DNA from: Stomoxys calcitrans
Lineage: Eukaryota > Arthropoda > Insecta > Diptera > Muscidae
DNA length: 64,000 nt
Reading direction: 5' to 3'
NCBI RefSeq assembly: GCF_963082655.1
Contig: NC_081555.1
Coordinates: 25,354,776-25,418,775, forward strand
Shown here: positions 44,913-55,841 of the stretch, one piece after another
Layout: each line of letters begins with the position of its first letter
Numbering within the stretch: the stretch's first letter is position 1
Notes under the pieces: model-generated
The model's input: only the letters and a program-made list of their open reading frames with translations
The model's database searches: none
What the model was told of the DNA's origin: nothing
Position numbers and translations under genes: made by a program

Positions 44913-46739
44913 TATTGTCGTCGAAGTTACTTATACGAAGAAAAAAAAAATAATATATCTAACAAATTTCTCAAGAAAGATTCGTTCGAGAGATATATCG
45001 AATATCCCTTTTAAGTTCTAAAAAATCGAACCTAAATATCCGGCTGTCAAACTTCAAGTCTGGAGCAATCTGCGCTGAAGAAGCAGTACCAGCTGAAATC
45101 AAAAAGGCAAGATAGTCCAAGCTGTGGAGTTGACAAAGGTTAATTGTAAACCTTTAAAAAAACGGAATTGATCATAGATAGAGAGGGCAAAGTTTTGATA
45201 GGGATAAGTTCATCCACAATATCAGAGATATGGAAACAATGCTGTCCGACACGAATAACTTTAGTATTATTCTGTTATCTCGGGGGTGTACAATCAGTAC
45301 ATTAAGTATCTTCCAAAAAAAAGCGAAAAATTCATCTTCACTGGGGAAATAATCATTATATGTAGGATATGCCTTCTTTTACGTGTGGAAAATATGTTTG
45401 TTTTATTCAGAATTTGTAGATGTCTATAATTGTTTGTTAGTTGGCAACAAATTTAATAGAATCATGGAGTGCAATGTTGTTACTACATATGAGTATAGTT
45501 TTTTAATTTTTTATTTATTTCAAAAGGTAAATTTTTTCTTTTTTATTTATTTTTTTTTTTTTTTGTTTTTTTTTTTTTTTTTTTCGTTGGTGTAATTTTG
45601 CAATATGTACAAATACAAGAACTAGAATTATTTGGGAAAAAAATAATATTACGGGCCACCCTAATATTTCAATGTGGATTTCAATTTCTTGGAACGATCA
45701 CATATGGGAGTGTTTACATATGAATTTCGTTTTGTTTTGTTCGTTTTTATTCTTTATAGGAATTTTATTCATAAAATAAGGTATCTTTATGTAGATAATT
45801 TGAAATTGAAAATCAATTGTTACCTTAATGTGATGTTGCGTAAATTCTGTGGCATATGTTGCAAATTATTCACTATCACAAATCATTAATACCGTTCGCG
45901 AAATGTCTTCTATTTTAATGCGTATAAATTTCAGCTTATCTTCTTATTATTTCTAAACACTAATTGTATGTTTCTCACATTGTCATTTCTTCTTCATTCT
46001 TACTTATCACTCTGGAAATATCATCCACAGAACTGGAAACATATTGGAAACAAGTTATGTTAAATGAGCTTTCATGTATGTTGAGTATCAGTACGTCAAT
46101 GTTAAAGAGAGGGGTTATGTTAGCTTTGAGTGATAGAGGCAATGGCAATTAAATTAAAAACAATGGCAATGGGAGAAATTGAAAAAGAATCAAATGGAAC
46201 TTGAAATAACCAAACTTTTGAAACAGGTGAGGGGAATTGTAAGGGGAACTATGAAAAGAACGGCGAAAGAGAAATAACAAAATTTGACATTGAAATGTAT
46301 GCCCTTGAATTTTACAATTCCACTGTTTCTTCAATTCGTAACGGATTTTTCTTATGCGGTTAAACCAAAGATTTTGCATTCATGACGTAACACATTTCTT
46401 GTTAGATGACGAAGTATAGAATTTTCAATATTTTACACGTGGATTTCTAATAAACATGTATATATGTATTCATCTTTCCGATTAGAATTTTTACCTCGTT
46501 TTTATTTTTTTTTTTTTTTTTTTTTTAGAACCAATTTTACTTTCGAAATTTATTTAAATTTACGTTTCGCACGCTTTTTGTTTTTTTTTTTTTTAATAAT
46601 TTTCGTCCGCACTACTTTTGGAGTTGTTTGTTCTTAGACATCCCGATTCAACTAGTTTTCTTATTTTCTAATTTATTAAGCTTTACCTTCTGCTCTCTCT
46701 TTTGTCACGAGGCTGCGATCTTCTTTGACTGGAACTCTC
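44913..46739 (-). other. BEL/Pao 5' leader
   Basis: A 1.83-kb untranslated leader between the primer-binding site and the Gag start. On the coding strand it contains A-rich tracts, seen as T runs on the plus strand at 45541-45585, 46500-46527 and 46578-46594. Just before Gag, T10CTTCGTATAAG (coding strand, about 44953-44934) resembles a splice acceptor, so a leader intron is possible. A 76-codon frame at 46149-46379 on the coding strand has no recognisable domain. Confidence 0.5.
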
Positions 46740-46756
46740 TCTTCTCGAATGGACCA
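46740..46756 (-). other. Primer-binding site
   Basis: Immediately after the 5' LTR the coding strand reads TGGTCCATTCGAGAAGA. TGG complements the tRNA 3' CCA, with no gap to the LTR. The priming tRNA is not identified. Confidence 0.65.
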
Positions 46757-47275
46757 TGTTCATTCCCTTGAGGAGTTAACGCTGCTGAATGGATGGGGCT
46801 CGGTTAGGCGGGAAGAAATGTCACCAATATCCAAGGAGGGAAGTGGACTGTATGTTGGTTTTAAAATTGAAATGGACTGGAGCTTCGAACAACAGATGAG
46901 GGCGAACAGATATGTGGTTTTTGGTAACCACAGATTCTCCAAGTAGTGGCAGATACGAATAATGAGAGTTGGTTAAATAAAACAAAATCGTGGGTTTAGA
47001 TTTGTAGGTGTATTTATTCAAGAAGGGTTGAGATGCTCACCAGTTGATCGATTATGCAAAAGTGAACGAGTTCTTAAGCCTAACTTGCCAAGATAGTTAC
47101 TTTTTGTGGAATTTCTTTGTTTTTTAAATACTCGTTTAAACTAAAGTAGTCATTCACAATAATTCATTCGGTTTAATTCATAACAATGACTTTAAGACTA
47201 AGGCAAGTATACATAACTAGAGTAAAGGAAATTCAGTGGCGCTAAAAAACTAAGTCCAAGCTCGAAGTTTGGACA
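46757..47275 (-). repeat. BEL/Pao 5' LTR
   Basis: 519 bp, identical by eye to 38431-38949. It should carry the promoter on the minus strand. No clear TATA box was picked out. Confidence 0.95.
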
Positions 47276-47744
47276 GGGATTTAAAACAACAAATTAAATA
47301 TTAATTATAAGTGCAATAACATATCAGTATTATATATATAATAAGAAAAAAAAAAATAACAAAATTGTTAATTGAAGGAACTGTTTCAAGAAAAAATGTA
47401 ATTTATCAAATGGAAACGTAGTAGGCAGCCTTTTATGGGTTTAGACTTTTTTAAATATTTCTTTGGAATCCCGAAATATGAAGAAAAAAATGAAGAATTG
47501 TTATACAGTCATAAGGGAAGGATCAAATAAAAATATGAGGGATTTAAAACAACAAATTAAATATTGTTTATGATTGCAATAACATACCAGTATTATGTAT
47601 AATAAAAATAAAATAAAAAAAATTGTTAATTGAAAGAAGTGTTTCAAGAACAAGTGCCATTTATCAAATGGAAACGTAGTAGGCAACCTTTTATTGGTTT
47701 ACACTTTTTTATTTATTTCTTTGGAATCTCAATAACCTAATGAT

Positions 47745-48501
47745 GTGGTTTTATACCCACAACCATCGGATGGTGGTATACTAATCTATTCATTCCGTTT
47801 GTTACACCTCCAAATATTAATCTAGGACCCCATAAAGTATATATATTATTGATCGTCTCGAAATTCTGATTCGTCCGTCTGTCGAAATCACGATAGCGGT
47901 CGAACGCGTGAGCTAGCCCCTTGAGATTATGCACAGATACTTACTATTGATGTAGGTCGTTGGGGATTGTCGACGTCCCATATAAACCGATCTCCCGATT
48001 TGACTTCTTGAGCCACTGGAAGCCGCAATTTGGCTGAAATTTTGTACATGGTGTTCTGTTATGACTCCCAAAAACTGTGGCAAGTATGGTTCAAATCGGT
48101 CAAGAACATGATATAGCTCCCATATTAACCGATATCACGATTTGACTTATTGAGCCCCTGGAAGCCAAAATCTACATCCGATTTGTCTGAAATTAAGCAC
48201 ATAGTGTTTTATTATGACTTCGAACAACTGTGCCAAGTACGGTTCAAATCGGTCAAGAATGTGATATAGCTCCCATATTAATCGATCTTTCGTTTTGACT
48301 TCTTGAGCCTATAGAAGCCACAATTTTCATCCGATTTGGCTGAAATTTTGCACATGTTGTTCTGTTATGACTCCCAACAACTGCGCCAAGTACGGCCCAA
48401 TTCGGTTTATAACTAGATAAAGCTCCCATATTTTAGCAGAATCTATGGTGCTAAGTTCCCAAGAATCGGCCCGGCCGAACTTAACACGCTTTTACTTGTT
48501 T
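47745..48501 (+). mobile_element. Complete DINE-like element (family 1)
   Basis: The left block begins TTATACCCACAACCATCGGA, then GGTATACTAATCTATTCATT, ACCCCATAAAGTATATATAT and TCCGTCTGTCGAAATCACG. Three monomers follow (GATATAGCTCCCATATTAAC, ACTTCTTGAGCC, GAAATTTTGCACATG). The right block ends with CGGCCCGGCCGAACTTAACA, then CGCTTTTACTTGTT. It starts directly after the duplicated unit B. A T-rich tract follows the right end. Confidence 0.8.
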
Positions 48502-48839
48502 TTTATTTTTTATTTTTCTCTTTTTAATTGTTTTAAAACTTTTTCTTTATCATTTTGTTCATATCCGATGAGATATTTGTGTAGGTAACACTACACACTG
48601 GGCATTATTCATTATTATTCAAATACATTCAAATCGTGGGTGTCATTTTAAGCAGCTTAACATAATTACCGGAAAATCCCTCTGAAAATTAAATAAGAAT
48701 ACAAGCGATTAACTTAAGCTACTAGCAAAAACATGTTAATTGTCGTGATGTATTGCGAAAAGTAGATATATGCACATTAGACCGTCCCGTGCAATAAAGT
48801 AAAACAAATTTTTTGCAAAATGCATACCCTCAGTTCTTA
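48502..48839. other. Non-coding spacer
   Basis: AT-rich, beginning with a T-rich tract of about 60 bp. Nothing else recognised. Confidence 0.5.
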
Positions 48840-49471
48840 CAACCTACACCACTACTGTGGTACAGGGAATTATAACTTTGTGAATGTGTTTGTAACACCC
48901 AAAAGGAAGAGAGATATTAATAATTATACCGATTGACTCGAGAATCTTTTTCTGATTCGATTTAGCTATGTCCGTCTGTCTGTCCGTGTTAGTTTATGTA
49001 CAAAGTACAGGGATCGAATTACCGCATACGGGATAGAGTGTAATTTTGTATACCACTTATATAAAAGTTTTTATGTCCAAATTTTTATAAATAATGTTCG
49101 ATTTAAACATTCGCGTTCTTAAGTTTCAATAATTCCCGTTCAATAAAGAGATACATAATTCACAATAGAGAGATTTCGCACGATTTTTCTCGTTCACGTA
49201 AGCGGTAATTCGGCCCCAGGTCTAAGATTTTTCTTATAACTCTCCTGAAGAGTGATGAATTTCATAGAAATTTGTTTAGTTTTAGATATGGCTCCCATAA
49301 ATGTATCTCCCGATTTTAACATTTAAGGCCTTTGCTAACCCATTTATCAATCGATCTTCACAAAAAATCAAATTTAAGCAAATTTTAAATTTGACGACTT
49401 AGCCTGCATATCCAATGTGGTGTAGGGTATCAAAAGGCGGGCTTCAACCGACTTTAGCCCGTCCTTACATG
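48840..49471 (+). mobile_element. Complete DINE-like element (family 2) with nested MITE
   Basis: The left block is CCTACACCACTACTGTGGTA, then AACACCCAAAAGGAAGAGAG and GATTTAGCTATGTCCGTCTG. The single monomer has ATTTCATAGAAATTTG, TTTAGATATGGCTCCCATAA and CTCCCGATTTTAACATTTAA. The right block is GTGGTGTAGGGTATC, the hairpin CGGGCT ... AGCCCG, then TCCTTACATGTTTT. A 198-bp MITE interrupts it at 49015-49212. This copy shows both ends of family 2, which the array copies lack. Confidence 0.75.
49015..49212. mobile_element. MITE with CGAATTACCGC termini
   Basis: The left terminus CGAATTACCGCATACG and the right terminus (reverse complement) CGAATTACCGCTTACG match at 15 of 16 positions. Length is 198 bp, with no coding. 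Its right portion recurs inverted at 8862-8925. A target duplication is not clear, so the superfamily is unknown. Confidence 0.6.
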
Positions 49472-49664
49472 TTTTTTCTTTTGATCCTAACAAGCGAAAT
49501 ATAAAATTTTATGGCGAACGTTTAAAGATAAGGAATCCAGTTGAGTATTTTAGGTACTAGCATGAAATTGTTAAAATAAGTACACGTATATATAGAATTG
49601 ATTATACAAACACAAACTGTACCCAAATCTACTACTGAAGTTGTGATAAAAATAAACAACGAAC

Positions 49665-50115
49665 TACATCAATAAGAAGTATCTGTGCAAAATGTTAAGC
49701 GGCTAGCTTTACGCTATCAACCGCTATCGTGATTTAAACAGATGGAGGGACGGACGGTCGAACATGGCTAGATCGACTCAGAATGCCCAGACGATCAAGA
49801 ATTTACAGTGGCAAAGATAAGTCTGCATACCATTTCGAAAATTGTAGTTTAACAAACTGGCAGTTACGGATTGAGATTATGATATAGGCCAATAAATTTT
49901 AATTAGTCATAACACTACTGACCATGGTAGACAATTTTAAGAAGATTCCATATTTAGCAGAAAAACTTTTTCGTAAAAAATTTTTGTTATTTTTAAACGT
50001 GTTTTTTGAGTGGGGTATGTCGACTTTTCTGTGTCACTGTATACTTGTGGGGTGTTAATATGTTATAAACGGAATGACTAGATTAGTATACCTCCAATCT
50101 AATGGTGATGATTAT
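49665..50115 (-). mobile_element. DINE-like left block (family 1) carrying a MITE
   Basis: In reverse orientation: TAAGCGGCTAGCTTTACGC, CGAACATGGCTAGATCGACT, CCAGACGATCAAGAATTTA, then a MITE, then TACTTGTGGGGTGTT, AAACGGAATGACTAGATTAG and TATACCTCCAATCTAATGGT. The interruption falls inside the TATATATACTTTATGGGGTC motif seen in other copies. Confidence 0.75.
49806..50039. mobile_element. Tc1/mariner-type MITE (234 bp)
   Basis: It is flanked by TA on both sides (49804-49805 and 50040-50041). Terminal inverted repeats run about 27 bp: left CAGTGGCAAAGATAAGTCTG then CATACC, right in reverse complement CAGTGACACAGAAAAGTCGA then CATACC. No coding capacity, so it depends on a transposase elsewhere. 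Confidence 0.8.
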
Positions 50116-52589
50116 AAACATATTTAAACTTCATTTGCAGTACCCTGGTACGTATGAGTATTTTAAATTATCACCTAATTATTATCTCTGAGCATTTTTA
50201 AAGTTCAAACGAATTGATTAGCAAACATCGACAAAGAATCACAAAATGCCAATAACCAAACTTTCGAATTACGCAAATTTTATTCATGTGTGCAACATTA
50301 AGAGCAATTTCTGGTCTAAATTAAGCATGGCGGGCATAAATTAATAAAAAAAATCCAAAAAGTCAAACCTAAATACTATATGAAATGCGTAATTAAAATG
50401 CAGAACTATCTAGGTAATCAAGAGCAACACTACAAGTTCGATGGCAAGTTAAAAAAGTTTAATTCTAAAAAAAAAATCTCAGAACTGTTTCAATTTGTTT
50501 AAATATTCAAATGTTCATCTTCATTGTTAATTGCTCTCATAGCTTTAAAAAAAGAGAATGGCATACAAAATAAAGTTATAAAAACCGAATAATAGCTTTT
50601 ATTTTTTGTCTTTGAGAGTGGGATATAATTTCATATTAATTATGCAATATTTTTGGACTTTAATGACCGGACAAACAAAACTCCTGCTCTAGAATGCCTT
50701 CATCCACTACGCTGGCGATGATGATATTGTTGATGATTATGCAATTTATTTACGTTATATGACACCACCATTACAAAGTTGTCCGCCCGCCCTGCCATCC
50801 ATATCTGTGGTAACAACATTTGTCTGTCCTTGAGCTGCAAGCCCAACAACTCAACAGCACACCCTTTATGATAAAAAAAAAGACATTGAAACTGCATTTT
50901 TGTTACTTTTGTTTTATGCCGTAGCCGCCCCATCAGGTTTGGTGTGTACGAATGTAAAATACAAAACCATTTCACATTAATTATTGATGGATATATTCAA
51001 GGCGAGATGGCCAAGAAGATTCAGGGGTTGAACCGGCTTATCGCCTCGTAAACTGCATGTAATTAAAATTTTATTACGAAAATTAAGAGGAAATTAAACA
51101 CAGACCACTAAAGCACCATTCAAGTTAAGTTTTTGAAATTTTAATACAAAAACTTCTCGAGAGCTGGCAAACCACAGTGTGACTTTTTATTGCTCTAGGC
51201 GAAAGCATACATGACAAAGGTCTTGGTATATTCCCCATCGATAACCTAGCTCCCAAATGACTGCAAGTCTTATCTTCATCAAATTTTAACCTTTAGACCG
51301 TAGCCCAAGATTCGTTTCCATAGTACGAGTATTTTGATAATTAAAATACTTTTATAATACAGCTCCTTGCTTTGTCAATTAAATTCTAAGATTTCCCTTT
51401 CCTTTCTAGACCAATATTATTTTTAACTTGTTTTTTTTTATAATTTTAATTCATTTCATTGCCATTTTTAATGCTTCGTTGGAATTTCGTCATTATAAAT
51501 AAAATGCATTTCATTTTAATGCTAAAAAAAAGAAACTCAACAGCACACCTCAGCAATACCATGGCCTCTTAACAAACTCTTAAACCGAAAAAAATTCCAC
51601 TGCACGTAATTCTCCGGCATGCAGCTAAAAAAAGAGGAAGCATTTAAAAATTGCATGCAAAAAAAAACGAAAAGCAAAAAACAACAAGAAAACCAGAACA
51701 TACACCAAACTTTGGGAAATGGAATGGAAAATTCCACTGAAACGTCACATTGCGTCTCGTCTGCTCTTTATGAATATGTAGTATGAGCGATCGATGAGTA
51801 TGCAAAAAAAATAAACTTACAAAAACCTAAGCAAAAAAAAAGGGTGATAATTTTGAGAAAAACAAAAATAATAAAATTAAAGCCTTATTAAACAGAAATT
51901 TTTTAATTGTGTCAATGTTCTGATTTTTTAATCAAAAAATTTTGTTATTATGACACTGAATGGATATTATATTGAACCCGGTATTGTCAGTATACAGTTT
52001 TTTTCAGCATTGCCAACTTTCGGGTTATACATATCTATTTGGTATGCCCCCAATTGAGTCACCCTTTTGCATGTTTGAAATCGTATACATACACGCATAT
52101 TTTTGAGATATTTTAGTATCTACACAAATGCCTTTGATTATTCATGCTCAAAGCAACTACAACAACTGAGAACAGAGAAAAAGTAAAATGAAACATAAAC
52201 ATCAATACAGTTGCCAGATTATTTTCTCGAAAAATTTAAAAGATATGAAAAAAAACTCCAACATTCTTCTGTAATTTCATATGAACATTTGAAAGACAAT
52301 TTGGTAACCTGCATGTGGATATTTTGCACACCCTGAGTTAAACGAGAGAGAGTGAGAGAGAGAGAGAGAAAAGGTACTGCTATAAAAGGGCCTTCATATG
52401 ATGACATTTAAGAATTTGCAGTCGGTTATAAAGATGAAACAGTTTGATTTCATTATTGCTGTGATATATTTTTTATGAATTGCAATGTAGTTAATGTATT
52501 TGGGGCAATTGTTTTCAATTTGTTATGCTCAAAGCTAATTTCGTACAAAACAAAACATAACTCTTTGTTTGGGGCTAAGGTTGGATAGA
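50116..52589. other. AT-rich non-coding stretch
   Basis: No recognised gene. It contains a possible MITE at 51836-52068 and a GA-repeat at 52343-52371 (GAGAGAGTGAGAGAGAGAGA), a potential GAGA-factor-type site. The 91-codon minus frame at 50700-50975 has no domain. Confidence 0.4.
51836..52068. mobile_element. Possible MITE with AAAAGGGTGA termini
   Basis: The left AAAAGGGTGA (just after GCAAAA) and right TCACCCTTTT form a 10-bp perfect terminal inverted repeat enclosing about 230 AT-rich bases. Target duplication is not clear, and the inverted repeat is short. Confidence 0.35.
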
Positions 52590-52915
52590 GAAAGAAAAAT
52601 GCCTATCAACACCACTCGTATGGGTGACCACCATCTATAACCTACTACGGATTCTGATGGAGAAGGGATTTGAATATTTTTAAGGTGTAAGAAGCCAAAT
52701 CAGCTATACAGTAAGGTCGAAAGGGTCTTGGAGATGGCATACAAATGAACTAGATATAAGGGTCCGATTGTTAACCCAGAAAAGACTGACATCTGTCTAT
52801 TGACGAAAAAGATGAACGTAAGCCAATCTGACGCGCTGAATTTCCTCCACAAAACGATTGTGATATGCGACAAGGACAAATACTTAGGAGTGATCTTGGA
52901 AGTTTGACCCTCTTC
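52590..52915 (+). pseudogene. LOA/R1-like LINE reverse transcriptase fragment
   Basis: Readings GPIVNPEKTDICLLTKKMNV (about 52767-52830) and CDKDKYLGVILEV (about 52867-52906) match the RT segment NPxKTxICLxTKKxKV ... DKxKYLGVILD of LOA/R1/Jockey LINEs. A VLEMAYK segment precedes it. Stops lie between the readings and neither the YADD box nor the C-terminus is present. It is a short dead fragment. Confidence 0.55.
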
Positions 52916-52984
52916 CTTAACCCATTAACGACGGACCCTCCGATTCGCTTGTCCGATTTTGATGATTCACATATTCATTATTTA

Positions 52985-53135
52985 ATGCATTTATATCGAC
53001 GTTGAAATTTTTTTCAAAATTTAAAAAAAAAATTGTACAATTTTTGAATTTTTGAAAAAAAAAATTTTTTAAATTTTTGAAAAAACAAATTTTTTAAATT
53101 TTTGAAAAAACAAATTTTTTAAAATTTTTAATGGC
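52985..53135 (+). repeat. Short A/T tandem repeat (~30 bp units)
   Basis: AATTTTTGAAAAAACAAATT, then TTTTAA, repeats about four times with slippage in the A and T runs. Each unit is weakly self-complementary (AAATTTTT / AAAAATTT). Confidence 0.65.
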
Positions 53136-55169
53136 ATAGACGTTTAAGAAAAACATAGAGAAAAAGTAAAGTAAAGCAAAAAAAATATGAATAGTTTTTA
53201 CGAAAGGTTCATATTACCCACATTAAATGCTCATATCCCTAGTATAGAAACAATTGTTTTGAAAAAGTGGCAACTCTAACATCAAGCGCAAGAGAAAAAA
53301 CAATATGAGCACGATACATACAAATATAGTAAAAATGCTTTGAGCATTCCTTCAAACGTATGAATACGAAATATAACAACAACCACACACAAGAATTGGC
53401 CAAAATGATAAGTCAAAAAATACCGGCGAGCACAAAAAAACCAAAAGAATAAAAAGAACATCGACCGCCTCCACTATAATAATTATTTGTAAGCCCCGCC
53501 AAACACTTCGGTGTCTCTTTTTCCTCCTATCGACCATTGATGGCAAGCCAATAGTGCAAAAAAATTTTGACAAGCGTCTTAGTAATCAATGAAATCATAA
53601 GAATTCGGAGAAAATAAATACAATTTTACAAAAAAAATAACCAAATTGAAGAAGAAGCGGCCAAGAGTGGAGGAAATCATTGAGACCATGTGTAAACAGT
53701 TTATGACAAGCAGCGTGGAAGCATATGCATGGGCATGGACACGTTTTACTATACAGAAATATGTTAGAAATGTGTGTTTGTATGTAAAAAGAGAGCATTT
53801 ATCTTTATGAGACTAATGTTAACATTTTCAAAAGCCCAACATTGAGAGATCCCGCAAAAATGCCTTTGAACTGTCCAAGAGCAAAAACAATAGAAAGAGA
53901 AAATGCGAGAGAGAGAGAGAGAGAGACCAGACTACTAAAATAGATTGACGAAGAACATGAAATTACACTTAAAGACAGTGTCCACGAACTACCTTTAAGA
54001 CAATAAAGAAGGGGTTCGGGGAATTAATAAACCCCCCATTGCATGACGGGTGAAAAGCGAAAATTAAAATAGGCATTGAAATGCCTAAAATGTTATGTAG
54101 TAGGTAAAGGTGCAGTGCAAGCTAAATAGGTGGGTCATATATGATAAGCGATATAATGAAATATAATATTAAAATATATGAAATGAAAAATAAATTAACT
54201 TTTTAATTTATGTAATTAGGCATATAAAAATACAACCAAATTTCCGAAAAAGTTCCATGGCACAAAGAATATTTTAGTTGTACATACAAAAAACGGAACA
54301 AGTTACGTGACACTTGCCAGAATTTAAAAGCCTATTATTGCCTTTTATTGACTTATGTAATGAAAATAAGATATGCTTGTTTGGCACTAAAAATTTAAGC
54401 GAAAATTACACACAAAAACTATGCAAAAAAGGCAAAACATGCTATAATGACAAGTTAATCAGAAACAATCAGTTTTCATAGATATTAGCTTGGCCTATAG
54501 GTCTTTGTAAAGAAATTTGATAGATTTAAAAAAAAATTTTTTCAGTGCGCGTGCCCATATACCTTTAGTTTCGATATGCCAAAAAATTTGCAATTGCAAT
54601 CTCTTTTAGAAGTAGGTAGATCAGTCTACTATTCGAAAAACCGCCCACAATGTCTACATAGTTATGCCCATCACTGCTATACATCAAACACAACACGCAA
54701 GGCAAAGACGAGGACGCCTCAAACGCCAACGTTAGTGAGCTTACTCATGCTTAACGCAATTATAAATGCAATGCTAAATCTTACAACAATATGGTTTGGT
54801 CAGGTATGGGCACATGATCAATTGGCAAGAGGCATGAGAGGGGATGACACGCGCTGCAATTAAAAGAGGCCTTATGCAGCCTCCAAAGCAAACATATACA
54901 TGAGAAAAAAATCAACGTAGCATTAAGTTTTCATAGATACGACAGTGTACGTGTACAGACCAAAAAGAGAGCTTGAGTGAAAGAGCACGAGACTATAAAC
55001 TTACTTAGCAATAATAAATGGTACAGATTATTGTTAACATTATGTTCAAAATGTATCAAAGGAGATTCTCTCAAAGATAAAGACAGAGAATTTTATTATG
55101 GCTTATTTGGCAATCTTAACGAAAAAGGTTTGATTAATAAAATTATTTCCCAATTCATTTGAGACAAAA
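53136..55169. other. Non-coding stretch
   Basis: Nothing recognised. A (GA)n tract lies at 53905-53926. The 95-codon plus frame at 54576-54863 (Thr/Asn/Leu-rich) has no motif and is probably chance. Confidence 0.4.
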
Positions 55170-55841
55170 CAATTAAATAAAATATAATAATACAAATTTA
55201 AGAAAAAAATTAAAACATAAAAGAATAAAAAAAAATCAAAAAAAAAATCTAAAACAGGAGAATAAAAAAAAAAAATAATAATAAAAAGTAACAAAAAAAT
55301 AAAACAAGCCATAGATTAAAAAAAATAAATTAAGAAGAGAAACAATAAAAAATAAAAATAGTAACAAAAAAATAAAAAAATAAATATATTAATAACAAAA
55401 AAAGGTATTAATAAACAAGTATTAAAAAATAATGAAAAATTTAAATCAAAAACAGCATTTATACAAAAAATTTTAAATATTGAAAAAACTAATACAATGG
55501 ATAAAAAATAAATAAAATACCCAAAAAGTACAATAAATAAATAAATAAAGTAACAATAAAGAATAAATAAAATAAAATAATAAATAAAATAAAATAAAAA
55601 ATAAAATTAATAAAAAAAACAAAAAACAAAGAATAAAAAAAAATAAAAAACAAAGAAAAAATATAAATAAAATTAAGAGGAAAATAACGAAAAATAAAAA
55701 ACAAATAATAATTAAAAGAAAAATGTAAGAAAATAAAATAAAAAACCAAGAATAAGTACAATAAAAAAATAAATAAAATAAAAATGTAGGAAAATAAAAC
55801 GAAATTAAAAAAAATATATAAAAAAAGTTTATAAAAATTAA
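55170..55841. repeat. A-rich low-complexity tract next to a DINE-like right end
   Basis: About 670 bp of AATAAAAT-type sequence. It lies directly outside the right end of the minus-oriented element at 55842, so on that element's strand it is a T-rich tail, as at 29010 and 48502. Confidence 0.8.

Larger units (their letters stand above)
38431..47275 (-). mobile_element. Complete BEL/Pao LTR retrotransposon (8845 bp)
   Basis: It is bounded by 519-bp LTRs that begin TG and end CA, with a perfect 5-bp target duplication GGGAT (38426-38430 and 47276-47280), the size expected for BEL/Pao. The coding strand is minus, so the 5' LTR is the right one. Order: 5' LTR, primer-binding site starting TGG, a 1.84-kb leader, a single gag-pol frame, an extra zinc-knuckle frame overlapping the end of pol, and the 3' LTR. 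The LTRs look identical base for base and the frames are intact, so the insertion is very recent and may be active. No env gene is recognised. Confidence 0.95.
38378..47730 (+). repeat. Two-unit local tandem duplication holding the BEL/Pao target
   Basis: Unit A is 38378-38430 plus 47276-47490. Unit B is 47491-47730. Both contain TGAAGAATTGTTATACAGTC, ATAAGGGAAGGATCAAATA, GAGGGATTTAAAACAACAAA, TTTATCAAATGGAAACGTAG and CTTTGGAATC. Unit A is split by the retrotransposon after GAGGGAT. Unit B reads straight through the same point and so preserves the pre-insertion site. Each unit is about 240-265 bp. Confidence 0.8.
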
